A stretch of DNA of 64,000 nt from positions 1-64,000 of the forward strand of contig NZ_QUAB01000045.1 in the NCBI RefSeq assembly GCF_003387575.1, read 5' to 3'. This DNA is from Microbacterium bovistercoris (GTDB taxonomy: Bacteria; Actinomycetota; Actinomycetes; Actinomycetales; Microbacteriaceae). Both the position numbers and the translations under genes were made by a program. A model generated the notes under the pieces. The model was not told the origin of the DNA, did no database searches, and saw nothing but the letters and a program-made list of their open reading frames with translations. Shown here one piece after another: positions 26,154 to 38,131 of the stretch (the stretch's first letter is position 1; each line of letters begins with the position of its first letter).

Positions 26154-27854
26154 GTGACGACGTTCGTACCCCCGCGCCCCTGGACCGCCAGCTATGCAGA
26201 CGGTGTTCCCGAGGACCTCTCCCCCGTCTCCGGCTCGCTGATCGACATCGTGGCGGCATCCGCCCGCGATTACCCGGATGCCCCGGCGCTGCAGTTCTTC
26301 GGGCGCGAGACCAGCTATCGGCAGCTGCAGGAGCAGATCGACCGCGCGGCGGCGGGCCTGCGCGACCTCGGCGTCGGGGCGGGCGACCCGGTGGCGATCG
26401 TGCTGCCGAACTCGCCGCAGCACATCGTCGCGTTCTACGCGGTGCTGCGCCTGGGCGCGGTCGTCGTCGAACACAACCCGCTGTACACGCCGCGGGAGCT
26501 GCGCAAGCAGTTCGAGGATCACGGCGCCAAGCACGCGATCGTGTGGAACAAGGTCGTGAAGTCGGTGCAGGAGTTCCCCGCCGACCTCGCCGTGCAGAAC
26601 CTCATCTCGGTGGACGTCGTGAACGGGATGCCGTTCGGCATGCGCCTGGCGCTGAAGCTGCCGGTCCAGAAGGCGCGCGAGTCCCGCGAGGCACTGACCG
26701 AGAAGGTCCGCGGCACCATCCCGTGGGAGCAGATGCTGAAGGCCGAGCCGATCCCGGCATCCCACCCGCGGCCGGCGACCGACGATCTGGCGATCATCCA
26801 GTACACCTCCGGCACCACCGGCACCCCGAAGGGTGCCGCACTGACGCACCGCAACCTGCTGGCCAACGCCGCGCAGGCGCAGGCGTGGGTGCCGCAGATC
26901 CAGCGCGGCAAGGGCTGTGTCGTCTACGCGGTGCTCCCGATGTTCCACGCCTACGGACTGACCCTCTGCCTGACCTTCGCGATGTCGATGGGCGCGCGCC
27001 TCGTGCTGTTCCCGAAGTTCGATCCCGACCTCGTGCTGGATGTCGCGAAGAAGCATCCCGCGACTTTCCTGCCGCTGGTGCCGCCGATCGCCGACCGTCT
27101 GCTCGCCGCGGCGAAGGAGAAGGGCGTGTCGCTGGCCGGTACCGAGGTCGCGATCTCGGGTGCCATGGCCCTACCGCACGAGCTGGTCGTGCCGTTCGAG
27201 GAGGCGACCGGTGGCTACCTGGTCGAGGGCTACGGCCTCAGCGAGTGCTCCCCCGTACTGATGGCGAACCCGGTGGCGGACAATCGCGTGCCCGGAACGG
27301 TCGGCCTGCCTCTGCCGGGCACCGAGTGCCGCGTCGTCGACCCCGACGAGCCTACGCGCGACGTGGAGCCGGGCACTCCCGGCGAGCTCATCGTGCGCGG
27401 CCCGCAGGTGTTCCAGGGCTACTACGGCAAGCCCGAGGAGACCGAGGCGGTCTTCACGGACGGCTGGTTCCGCACCGGCGACATCGTCACGATCGACGAT
27501 GGCGGGTTCGTCCGCATCGTCGACCGCATCAAGGAGCTCATCATCACCGGCGGCTTCAACGTCGCGCCCACCGAGGTCGAGGGCGTGCTGCGCCAGCATC
27601 CGGACGTCCTGGACGCCGCTGTCATCGGCCTTCCCAGCAGCCACTCGGGCGAAGAGGTCGTCGCCGCGATCGTCGTCGACGCCGGCGCTGACATCGACGT
27701 GGAGGCCGTGCGCGATTTCGCGCGCGGCATCCTGACACCGTACAAGGTGCCTCGTCGGCTGTTCGTCGTCGACGAACTGCCTAAGTCGCTCATCGGCAAG
27801 GTGCTGCGCCGGCAGGTGAAGGAGCGGCTTCTGGAGCTCAACTCCGGCGACTGA
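26154..27854 (+). CDS. Long-chain fatty acid--CoA ligase (AMP-forming)
   Basis: ANL-superfamily enzyme of 566 residues that activates fatty acids through an acyl-AMP. The AMP-binding P-loop YTSGTTGTPKG is at 217-227, followed by the YGLSECSP substrate block, the YYGKPEET...WFRTGDI hinge region and the catalytic Lys in LPKSLIGKVLRRQ near the C-terminus. Chain-length preference is not readable. It could take part in beta-oxidation or lipid remodelling together with the thioesterases elsewhere in the window (weak inference). Confidence 0.92.
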   Translation: MTTFVPPRPWTASYADGVPEDLSPVSGSLIDIVAASARDYPDAPALQFFGRETSYRQLQEQIDRAAAGLRDLGVGAGDPVAIVLPNSPQHIVAFYAVLRLGAVVVEHNPLYTPRELRKQFEDHGAKHAIVWNKVVKSVQEFPADLAVQNLISVDVVNGMPFGMRLALKLPVQKARESREALTEKVRGTIPWEQMLKAEPIPASHPRPATDDLAIIQYTSGTTGTPKGAALTHRNLLANAAQAQAWVPQIQRGKGCVVYAVLPMFHAYGLTLCLTFAMSMGARLVLFPKFDPDLVLDVAKKHPATFLPLVPPIADRLLAAAKEKGVSLAGTEVAISGAMALPHELVVPFEEATGGYLVEGYGLSECSPVLMANPVADNRVPGTVGLPLPGTECRVVDPDEPTRDVEPGTPGELIVRGPQVFQGYYGKPEETEAVFTDGWFRTGDIVTIDDGGFVRIVDRIKELIITGGFNVAPTEVEGVLRQHPDVLDAAVIGLPSSHSGEEVVAAIVVDAGADIDVEAVRDFARGILTPYKVPRRLFVVDELPKSLIGKVLRRQVKERLLELNSGD

Positions 27855-27891
27855 CGAGGCGTTCTCCCAGCGCTGAAGGGCCTCCGCGCTG

Positions 27892-27897
27892 TACGGT
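27892..27897 (+). promoter_or_regulatory. -10 element TACGGT of helicase gene (leaderless)
   Basis: TACGGT with a 6-nt gap to GTG 27904. Confidence 0.55.
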
Positions 27898-27903
27898 TGG
27901 GAA

Positions 27904-29727
27904 GTGACTTCCCCTGAGACTGCCGAGGCCTCCACGCCCGCCACCCCCGGATTCGACGAGATCGGCATCACCGGGCCGGTGCTGAAGGCCATCCACGACC
28001 TCGGCTACGAGACGCCGTCGCCGATCCAGGCGGCAACGATCCCGCTGCTGCTGCAGGGCCGTGACGTGCTCGGCACCGCGCAGACCGGCACGGGGAAGAC
28101 CGCGGCGTTCGCGCTGCCCGTGCTCGAGAACCTCGACCTGTCGCAGAAGTCGCCGCAGGTGCTCGTGCTCGCACCGACCCGCGAGCTCGCCCTGCAGGTG
28201 TGCGAGGCGTTCGAGTCCTACTCGGCGCGGATGAAGGACGTCCGCGTGCTTCCCGTCTACGGCGGACAGGCCTACGGCGTGCAGCTGTCCGCGCTGCGCC
28301 GCGGCGTGCACATCGTCGTCGGCACGCCCGGTCGCATCATGGACCACCAGGCCAAGGGCACCCTCGATCTCTCCGAGCTGAAGTACCTCGTGCTCGACGA
28401 GGCGGACGAAATGCTGAAGATGGGCTTCGCCGAGGACGTCGAGCAGATCCTGGCGCAGACTCCCGAGGAGAAGCAGGTCGCCCTCTTCTCGGCGACCATG
28501 CCCGCGACCATCCGCCGCCTGGCACAGCAGTACCTGCGCGACCCCGAAGAGGTCGCGATCAAGGGCAAGACCACGACCAACCAGAACATCACCCAGCGGT
28601 ACCTGGTGGTGTCCTACGCGCAGAAGGTCGACGCGCTCACACGCATCCTCGAGGTGGAGAACTTCGACGGGATGATCGTCTTCGTCCGCACGAAGAACGA
28701 GACCGAGACTCTCGCCGAGAAGCTGCGCGCCCGCGGCTACTCCGCCGCAGCCATCAACGGCGACGTGCCGCAGGCGCAGCGCGAGCGCTCCGTGAACCAG
28801 CTGAAGGACGGCAAGCTCGACATCCTCGTGGCGACGGATGTCGCCGCCCGCGGTCTCGACGTCGAGCGGATCAGCCACGTCGTCAACTTCGACATCCCGA
28901 CCGACACCGAGTCCTACGTGCACCGCATCGGCCGCACCGGCCGCGCCGGTCGCTCCGGCGATGCGATCAGCTTCATCACCCCGCGTGAGCGCTACCTGCT
29001 CAAGCACATCGAGAAGGCGACGCGGCAGCAGCCCGCCCAGATGCAGCTGCCGACCCTCGAGGACGTCAACACGACCCGCCTCGCACGGTTCGACGACGCC
29101 ATCACCGCGGCGCTCGAGGAGACCTCGCGCATCGAAGGATTCCGCGACATCATCGCGCACTACGTGCGCAATCACGACGTTCCCGAGGCGGATGTCGCCG
29201 CCGCCCTCGCCGTGGTCGCGCAGGGCGCCACTCCCCTGCTGCTCGACCCCGCGAACGATGAGCTCTCGCGCGCCGTCGAGCGCGACAACCGTCCGCCGCG
29301 CGAGCGTGGGGAGCGCGCTGAGCGCGGGGATCGCACGCCGCGCGAGCGTCGTGGGCGCGGGGACTACGCCGCGTACCGCATCGAGGTCGGCCGTCGTCAG
29401 CGCGTCGAGCCGCGCCAGATCGTCGGTGCGCTGGCGAACGAGGGCGGTCTCGGACGCGACGACTTCGGTGCCATCTCGATCAAGCCGGACTTCTCGATCG
29501 TCGAGCTCCCCGTGAACCTCGACCCGTCGGTTCTCGAGCGACTGCGCGACACCCGGATCTCCGGTCAGCTGATCGAGATCAAGCCCGACCGCGGGGTTCC
29601 GAACCGGCGCGCTCCGCGTGACGGCGGGTACAAGGGCAACCGCGACTCCCGCGGCGACCGGTATGACCGCGATTCGCGCAGCGACCGCGACTCCCGCCCT
29701 GCCCGCAAGCCGCGGCACAAGGGCTGA
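27904..29727 (+). CDS. deaD: DEAD-box ATP-dependent RNA helicase (DeaD/CsdA-like)
   Basis: RNA unwinding and remodelling enzyme of 607 residues, of the type used in ribosome assembly, mRNA decay and cold adaptation. Motifs in order: Q motif near 36-42, AQTGTGKT (59-66), PTRELA (91-96), DEAD (165-168), SAT (196-198), ARGLD and HRIGRTGRAGR. A DbpA-like RNA-binding domain (about 480-560) and an Arg/Asp/Gly-rich disordered tail follow. The GTG start directly follows TACGGT and 6 nt. Confidence 0.94.
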   Translation: MTSPETAEASTPATPGFDEIGITGPVLKAIHDLGYETPSPIQAATIPLLLQGRDVLGTAQTGTGKTAAFALPVLENLDLSQKSPQVLVLAPTRELALQVCEAFESYSARMKDVRVLPVYGGQAYGVQLSALRRGVHIVVGTPGRIMDHQAKGTLDLSELKYLVLDEADEMLKMGFAEDVEQILAQTPEEKQVALFSATMPATIRRLAQQYLRDPEEVAIKGKTTTNQNITQRYLVVSYAQKVDALTRILEVENFDGMIVFVRTKNETETLAEKLRARGYSAAAINGDVPQAQRERSVNQLKDGKLDILVATDVAARGLDVERISHVVNFDIPTDTESYVHRIGRTGRAGRSGDAISFITPRERYLLKHIEKATRQQPAQMQLPTLEDVNTTRLARFDDAITAALEETSRIEGFRDIIAHYVRNHDVPEADVAAALAVVAQGATPLLLDPANDELSRAVERDNRPPRERGERAERGDRTPRERRGRGDYAAYRIEVGRRQRVEPRQIVGALANEGGLGRDDFGAISIKPDFSIVELPVNLDPSVLERLRDTRISGQLIEIKPDRGVPNRRAPRDGGYKGNRDSRGDRYDRDSRSDRDSRPARKPRHKG

Positions 29728-29808
29728 CGCGCCCTCCGCACGCTGCGCTCGCTGTCGCCTGCCCGGCCACAGGGCCTGCTGCCTCTCGCGTGCCGGCCCG
29801 ATTTCGGC

Positions 29809-29814
29809 CAGGCT
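29809..29814 (+). promoter_or_regulatory. -10-like CAGGCT of acyP
   Basis: CAGGCT, 6-nt gap to ATG 29821; deviates from TANNNT only at the first base. Confidence 0.3.
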
Positions 29815-29820
29815 GGCGGC

Positions 29821-30096
29821 ATGAGATTCGTGCGGGTCATCGTCCGAGGTCGGGTTCAGGGCGTCGGCTTCCGCTGGTTCGCCAGGAGCATGGCACAGGA
29901 ACACGACGTGTCGGGGTGGGTGCGCAATCGACCGGATGGGAGTGTCGAGGCCGAGCTGTGCGGCACCGCCGACGCGGTGGACGCGGTACTCGCCGCGCTG
30001 CGACGAGGACCGGCGGGAGCACACGTTCGCACAGTGGAGAGCGAGGACGCGACGGGCACGCCGTCGGCCGGTTTCGAGATCCGTCCCACGGACTGA
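29821..30096 (+). CDS. acyP: Acylphosphatase
   Basis: Small (91-residue) hydrolase of carboxyl-phosphate bonds. The signature GRVQGVGFRWF holds catalytic Arg18, and WVRNRPDGSVEAE holds catalytic Asn36; the rest is the ferredoxin-like fold. No ribosome-binding site is evident before the ATG, while CAGGCT lies 6 nt upstream, so it may be leaderless. Convergent with the kinase gene downstream. Confidence 0.93.
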   Translation: MRFVRVIVRGRVQGVGFRWFARSMAQEHDVSGWVRNRPDGSVEAELCGTADAVDAVLAALRRGPAGAHVRTVESEDATGTPSAGFEIRPTD

Positions 30097-30145
30097 GGGA
30101 GGCCCGCCCCGGCTCAGAGCTCCAGGTCGACGATGGTCGCGTGGG

Positions 30146-33050
<2,905 letters not shown>

Positions 33051-33089
33051 CGAGCGCCCGCCGACATCCGCCGGGCGCGTCGCGACGGC

Positions 33090-33095
33090 TAACCT
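33090..33095 (+). promoter_or_regulatory. -10 element TAACCT of Nudix gene (leaderless)
   Basis: TAACCT with a 6-nt gap to GTG 33102. The two divergent -10 elements are 39 bp apart, so the RNA polymerase footprints must overlap. Confidence 0.55.
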
Positions 33096-33101
33096 GACAC
33101 C

Positions 33102-33572
33102 GTGGCCCGAGTGATGACGACCGTGTTCCTGCACGACGGCGAGCGGGTACTCCTGCTGCATCGCGAAGGCTCCCGCGTCATCGAGGACTCCTGGGTCGGC
33201 ATCGGCGGACACGTCGAGCCCGGCGAGAGCGTCGAGGATGCCGCGCTGCGCGAGCTCGCCGAGGAGGTCGGCCTGCGACGCAACGACCTGTACGGCCTCC
33301 TTCTGCGATACACGGCGACCAGGGAGACCGGTGCCGAGACGAGGATCGTGCACTATTTCACCGCGCGACTCGCCGACGGCGTCGCCGCCCCGACGCGCTG
33401 CACGGAGGGCACTCTGCACTGGTTCGCCCTCGACGCTGATCTGTCGAAGCTCCCCATGCCACCGACCGGCCGGATCGTCGTCGACCACTGGCAGCGCATG
33501 GGGCGCTTCGACGTGAAGACCCGGAATGTGCGCATGGACCGCCCGGGCGCCGTATCCATCGCCCCCGGATGA
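33102..33572 (+). CDS. Nudix hydrolase
   Basis: A 156-residue pyrophosphohydrolase with a complete Nudix box (Gly36 to about residue 58: G-H-V-E-P-G-E-S then RELAEEVG). This is the 8-oxo-dGTP/NUDT1-like size class, but substrate cannot be assigned. Start GTG 33102 follows TAACCT by 6 nt; ATG 33114 is the alternative. Divergent from ligA with closely spaced promoters. Confidence 0.87.
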   Translation: MARVMTTVFLHDGERVLLLHREGSRVIEDSWVGIGGHVEPGESVEDAALRELAEEVGLRRNDLYGLLLRYTATRETGAETRIVHYFTARLADGVAAPTRCTEGTLHWFALDADLSKLPMPPTGRIVVDHWQRMGRFDVKTRNVRMDRPGAVSIAPG

Positions 33573-33594
33573 GTCGAGGCGGAGCCGCGGAGCG

Positions 33595-34692
33595 TCAGGC
33601 TCCGACCGGCACGGCCGACACGGTCGTGTCGATCGTGAACTGACCGAGTACGCGGGTGCCGATGTAGAGCACCGCGCTCTGGCCGGGGGCGACGCCGTCG
33701 AGCGGCTGATCGGGCACGACGCGCACCCCCTCGCCCGTCACGAATGCCCGCGCAGGCACCGGATCGGCGTGGGCGCGGATCTGCACCTCGCAGTCGAACT
33801 CGGATGCCGTGGGCGCGGCGCCCGCCCAGGAGAACCGCTCCCCCGCGATCTCGGCGATCGCCAGGGCCTCCTTCGGCCCGACGATGACGGTGTTCGTCAC
33901 CGGTCTCACCTCGAGCACGAATCGCGGCTTGCCGTCGGCCGCGGGTACACCGAGGCGCAGCCCCTTGCGCTGCCCGACCGTGAACGCGTGCGCACCGTCG
34001 TGCGTGCCGACGACCTCGCCGTCCCGGTCGAGGATCTCGCCCTGCTCGGCGCCGACCTTCTCGGCCAGCCAGCCACGGGTGTCGCCGTCGGGGATGAAGC
34101 AGATGTCGTGGCTGTCCGGCTTCTGGGCGACGCTCAGCCCGCGCTCGGCGGCCTCGGCACGCACCAGCGCCTTCGACGGCGTGGACCCCAGTGGGAAGTA
34201 CGTGTGGGCGAGCTGCTCGGCGTCGAGCACACCCAGGACGTAGGACTGGTCCTTCGCGTTGTCCGAGGCACGGTGCAGTTCGAGACCCTCGGAGCCGTCG
34301 ACCAGCGTCGCGTAGTGACCGGTGCAGACCGCGTCGAAGCCGAGCTCGATCGCACGCTCCAGCAGGGCGGCGAACTTGATCTTCTCGTTGCACCGCAGGC
34401 AGGGGTTCGGAGTACGGCCCGCCTTGTACTCCGAGATGAAGTCCTCGATCACGTCATCGCGGAACCGCTCGGAGAAGTCCCACACGTAGAACGGGATGCC
34501 GAGCAGGTCGGCGGCGCGCCGAGCATCCATCGCGTCCTCGATCGTGCAGCATCCGCGACTGCCGGTGCGCAGGGTGCCGCCGGCGCGGGAGAGCGCCAGG
34601 TGCACGCCGACCACGTCGTGGCCGGCCTCGACCGCACGGGCCGCCGCCACCGCGGAGTCGACCCCTCCGCTCATCGCCGCCAGAATACGCAT
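33595..34692 (-). CDS. mnmA: tRNA-specific 2-thiouridylase
   Basis: Thiolates U34 of Lys, Glu and Gln tRNAs. 365 residues: PP-loop SGGVDS (8-13), Cys98/Cys101 in NPCLRCN and the persulfide-receiving Cys198 in HDICFIP, then the two beta-barrel domains. The ATG at 34692 lies 7 nt after TAGACT, which itself overlaps the stop codon of the upstream cysteine desulfurase. That gene presumably supplies its sulfur. Confidence 0.95.
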   Translation of the reverse strand: MRILAAMSGGVDSAVAAARAVEAGHDVVGVHLALSRAGGTLRTGSRGCCTIEDAMDARRAADLLGIPFYVWDFSERFRDDVIEDFISEYKAGRTPNPCLRCNEKIKFAALLERAIELGFDAVCTGHYATLVDGSEGLELHRASDNAKDQSYVLGVLDAEQLAHTYFPLGSTPSKALVRAEAAERGLSVAQKPDSHDICFIPDGDTRGWLAEKVGAEQGEILDRDGEVVGTHDGAHAFTVGQRKGLRLGVPAADGKPRFVLEVRPVTNTVIVGPKEALAIAEIAGERFSWAGAAPTASEFDCEVQIRAHADPVPARAFVTGEGVRVVPDQPLDGVAPGQSAVLYIGTRVLGQFTIDTTVSAVPVGA

Positions 34693-34699
34693 GGGTTCC

Positions 34700-34705
34700 A
34701 GTCTA
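34700..34705 (-). promoter_or_regulatory. -10 element TAGACT of mnmA (leaderless)
   Basis: TAGACT, 7-nt gap to ATG 34692, overlapping the end of the desulfurase gene. It may give mnmA its own transcript in addition to readthrough. Confidence 0.5.
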
Positions 34706-35878
34706 CGAGCGGGTGGCTGAGCGGGCACCGGACGCCCGGGTGTACGCGTCGCCGATCGCCGCGAGCACCGCGTCCACCTCCGCATCAGACGACGTGCGAC
34801 CCAGCGTGAGGCGCAGCACGCTGCGCGCATCCTGCTCGCTGCGACCGAGTGCGATCACCACGTGCGAGGGCTCCGCGACGCCGGCCTGGCATGCTGAGCC
34901 GGTGGATGCCGCGACTCCGGCCATGTCGAGCAGGAAGAGCAGGCTCTCCCCGACCGCGCCGGGGAACAGCACATGCGCGTTCCCGGGAAGCCGCTCCACC
35001 GGGTCGCCGAGAAGCTCGGCCTGCGGCACGGCTCTGCGGATGCCGGTGATGAGACGATCGCGCAGCGCCGTCAGGCGCACCGTCTCGGTTGCGCGCTCCG
35101 CCTCGGCCAGCTCCAGCGCGACCGCGAACGCCGCAGCCCCCGCGACATCCTGCGTGCCCGCCCGAAGTCCGCGCTGCTGAGCGCCCCCGTGCAGCAGCGG
35201 CGCGATCCGCGCGGTACGCGCGACGACCAGCGCGCCGACGCCCACCGGTCCACCGAGTTTGTGCCCGGCGATCGACATGGCGACCAGCCCGACTCCCCCG
35301 GCCGCGTCTGCCCGCAGGTCGCGGAACGAGAGCGGAACGTGCCCCCACGCGGCCACGGCATCCAGGTGCAGCGGCACGCCGGCATCCGCTGCGGCCGCCG
35401 ACATCCCGGCGCTGTCGTTGATCGTGCCGACCTCGTTGTTCGCCGCAAGTGCGGTGGCCAGTGCGGCACCCGTCAGGGCATCTGCGAAGGCGTCGACGCG
35501 GATCCGTCCGACGGAGTCCAGCGGCACCGCCTGCACGACCGCTCCTTCTGCAGCCAGCGCGGCGACGGTGTCCATCGTCGCGTGGTGCTCGCCGTCCGGG
35601 AGCACGATCGTGCCCGCGCCCGGCTCCCGCGAGCCCCACATCCCGTGCAGCGCCGTGTTGATCGACTCCGTGCCGCCCGAGGTGAACACCACCTCGATCG
35701 GGTCGCAGCCCAGCACGACGGCGGCCCGCTCCCGCGACTCCTCCAGAAGCCGGCGCGCATCCTGTCCCGCGCCATGGGTGGACGACGCGTTCCCGAGCAC
35801 CGACGACGCCTCGAGCCACGCATCCCGCGCCTCCGCGCGCAGGGGCGCGGTGGCGGCGTGATCGAGATAGAAGCGCAT
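34703..35878 (-). CDS. Cysteine desulfurase (NifS/IscS family)
   Basis: PLP enzyme of 391 residues that takes sulfur from cysteine as a protein persulfide. PLP-binding Lys207 is in AGHKLGG, the cofactor loop is TSGGTESIN (66-74), and the persulfide Cys330 is in STGSACQAG. Its position directly before mnmA points to tRNA thiolation. ATG 35878 has GGGAGG 8 nt upstream, making it a leadered gene; it is divergent from glgX. Confidence 0.94.
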   Translation of the reverse strand: MRFYLDHAATAPLRAEARDAWLEASSVLGNASSTHGAGQDARRLLEESRERAAVVLGCDPIEVVFTSGGTESINTALHGMWGSREPGAGTIVLPDGEHHATMDTVAALAAEGAVVQAVPLDSVGRIRVDAFADALTGAALATALAANNEVGTINDSAGMSAAAADAGVPLHLDAVAAWGHVPLSFRDLRADAAGGVGLVAMSIAGHKLGGPVGVGALVVARTARIAPLLHGGAQQRGLRAGTQDVAGAAAFAVALELAEAERATETVRLTALRDRLITGIRRAVPQAELLGDPVERLPGNAHVLFPGAVGESLLFLLDMAGVAASTGSACQAGVAEPSHVVIALGRSEQDARSVLRLTLGRTSSDAEVDAVLAAIGDAYTRASGARSATRS

Positions 35879-35971
35879 GCATCCATCCTCCCAGCCGCAG
35901 AGCGCCCACGGGGCGGGATCGAGGATCAGGCGCCGCGGTATCCGGATTCATACCGAGGCCCCTCGGGCATC

Positions 35972-35977
35972 TAGGCT
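35972..35977 (+). promoter_or_regulatory. -10 element TAGGCT of glgX (leaderless)
   Basis: TAGGCT with a 6-nt gap to ATG 35984. Confidence 0.58.
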
Positions 35978-35983
35978 GTCCCC

Positions 35984-38053
35984 ATGCTCCCGACGTCCCG
36001 CACGCCGCTCGGCGGCGCAGCGCTCGACGACCTCGGCATCCGGCTCCACGACGGCGTGGGCACCCTCCGGATCTGGTCGCAGAACGCATCCTCCATCGAG
36101 CTCGTGATCTTCGACGCGACCGACCTCGACTGGGAGACCGCGCAGCTGCCGCTCGAGCGCCGCCCCGGCGGCGTCTGGGAGGTGACCACCGAGCTTCTGC
36201 AGCCCGGCGTGCGATACGCGATCCGGGTCGACGGGCCGCACGGCCCCGGCAACACGTTCAATGCCGAGACGCTGCTGCTCGACCCGTACTCACGGGGGCT
36301 CGCGCAGGGCGACGGCTACGAGGAGTGGCGTTCGGTCGTCATCGCCGACGGGTTCGACTGGGGCGGCGTCCAGAAGCCGAACACGCCCCTGGATCGCACC
36401 GTGATCTACGAGGGTCATCTGAAGGGCATGACCAAGCGGCATCCCGGCGTCCCCCCGGCGCTGCACGGCACGTACGCGGGACTCGCCCACCCCGCGATGA
36501 TCGAGTACTTCACCTCGCTCGGGGTCACGGCGATCGAACTGCTCCCCGTGCACGCCTTCGTACCGGAGCCCCGTCTGCTCGAGAAGGGTCTCACGAACTA
36601 CTGGGGCTACAACACGCTGAGCTTCTTCACCCCGCACACCGCCTACGCGACCGAGGAGTCGCGCAAGGGCGGCCCGGAAGCCGTGCTCTCCGAGTTCAAG
36701 GGCATGGTCCGCCTGCTGCACGAGGCGGGCCTCGAGGTCATCCTCGACGTGGTCTACAACCACACGAGCGAGGAGGGCCTCGGCGGCCCGCGCTCGAGCC
36801 TCCGCGGCATCGACAACGCGCTGTACTACCGCCAGACGGCCGACGGCGCGTACGTCGACACGACCGGCGTCGGCAACACCGTGAACACCGCGACGGATGC
36901 CGCGGCACGGCTGGTGCTCGACTCGCTGCGCTACTGGGCGCAGGAGATGCAGATCGACGGCTTCCGCTTCGACCTCGCCGCCGCCCTCGGCCGCGACGTG
37001 AACCACGAGTACACCCGCGAGCACCCGCTGCTGCAGGCGATCGCCGCCGATCCGGCGCTGCAGGACGTGAAGCTCATCGCCGAGCCCTGGGACGTGGGCA
37101 TGGGCGGGTGGCAGACCGGCAACTTCCCGACCGGCTGGAGCGAGTGGAACGACCGCTATCGCGACCGGGCCCGCAACTTCTGGCTCAGCGACGTCGACTA
37201 CGCCCGCCGCGCGTCCGCCCCGGTCGGCATCGGCGGTTTCGCCAACAGGCTCGCGGGTTCCGCGAACACCTACAGCGAGGAGCGCGGTCCGCTCGCCAGC
37301 ATCAACTTCGTCACCGCGCACGACGGCTTCACCCTGCACGACCTGGTGTCCTACGACGTCAAGCACAACGAGGCGAACGGCGAGAACAATCACGACGGCG
37401 CGGACATGAACCGCTCGTTCAACCATGGCGCGGAGGGACCGACCGACGTTCCGTCGATCCTCGCCTCACGCCGCAAGGCGATGCGCAATCTGCTCGGCAC
37501 ACTGCTGCTCTCAGCCGGAATCCCGATGATCACGGCCGGTGACGAGTTCGGCCGCACCCAGCGCGGCAACAACAACGCGTACTGCCATGATTCCGCCCTG
37601 ACGTGGCTCAACTGGGATCACGAGCCCTGGCAGCAGGATCTGCGCGAGCACGTCGCGCTGCTCACGCGACTCCGCGCCGAGAACCCGGCCCTGCGCCCCT
37701 CGCGCTACGCCCGTCTCGGCGAGCACGTGCCCAATGCGTCCGTCATGAACTGGTACGGCCAGGACGGCGAGACGATGTCGCTCGATCAGTGGAACGACCC
37801 GAGTCATCGGACCCTGCAGTACGTCGCCGCGTCGACACCCGACAAGGAGGCGTTCAACCGCATCCTGCTGATCGTGCACGGGACGGAGGCTCCGGTCGAC
37901 GTGCGCCTGCCCGAATCGATCGAGGGTGCGACCGCCTTCGTGTCGCTGTGGTCGAGTGCGGAGGAGCGGCCCGACGGCAGCCTTCGGCGCTTCGCTCCGG
38001 GCGATGTGCTGCCCGTCGTCGGCACCTCGATGCACCTCTTCCGGATCGAGTGA
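35984..38053 (+). CDS. glgX: Glycogen debranching enzyme (isoamylase type)
   Basis: GH13 enzyme of 689 residues that hydrolyses alpha-1,6 branches of glycogen or maltodextrin. An N-terminal CBM48-like module (about 10-110) is followed by the barrel with DVVYNHT (255-261), nucleophile Asp330 in GFRFDLA, acid/base Glu367 in IAEPWD and transition-state stabiliser His446-Asp447. First gene of a glgX-glgE-glgB run, though glgE has its own promoter signal 78 bp further on. Confidence 0.94.
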   Translation: MLPTSRTPLGGAALDDLGIRLHDGVGTLRIWSQNASSIELVIFDATDLDWETAQLPLERRPGGVWEVTTELLQPGVRYAIRVDGPHGPGNTFNAETLLLDPYSRGLAQGDGYEEWRSVVIADGFDWGGVQKPNTPLDRTVIYEGHLKGMTKRHPGVPPALHGTYAGLAHPAMIEYFTSLGVTAIELLPVHAFVPEPRLLEKGLTNYWGYNTLSFFTPHTAYATEESRKGGPEAVLSEFKGMVRLLHEAGLEVILDVVYNHTSEEGLGGPRSSLRGIDNALYYRQTADGAYVDTTGVGNTVNTATDAAARLVLDSLRYWAQEMQIDGFRFDLAAALGRDVNHEYTREHPLLQAIAADPALQDVKLIAEPWDVGMGGWQTGNFPTGWSEWNDRYRDRARNFWLSDVDYARRASAPVGIGGFANRLAGSANTYSEERGPLASINFVTAHDGFTLHDLVSYDVKHNEANGENNHDGADMNRSFNHGAEGPTDVPSILASRRKAMRNLLGTLLLSAGIPMITAGDEFGRTQRGNNNAYCHDSALTWLNWDHEPWQQDLREHVALLTRLRAENPALRPSRYARLGEHVPNASVMNWYGQDGETMSLDQWNDPSHRTLQYVAASTPDKEAFNRILLIVHGTEAPVDVRLPESIEGATAFVSLWSSAEERPDGSLRRFAPGDVLPVVGTSMHLFRIE

Positions 38054-38119
38054 TCGAGGGCGATCAGACGCCCTTCGTCACGCGCGTCCCGGAAGCTTTC
38101 CGCTTTCCATGACGCGCGG

Positions 38120-38125
38120 TACATT
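38120..38125 (+). promoter_or_regulatory. -10 element TACATT of glgE (leaderless)
   Basis: TACATT with a 6-nt gap to GTG 38132. Confidence 0.58.
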
Positions 38126-38131
38126 CAAGGT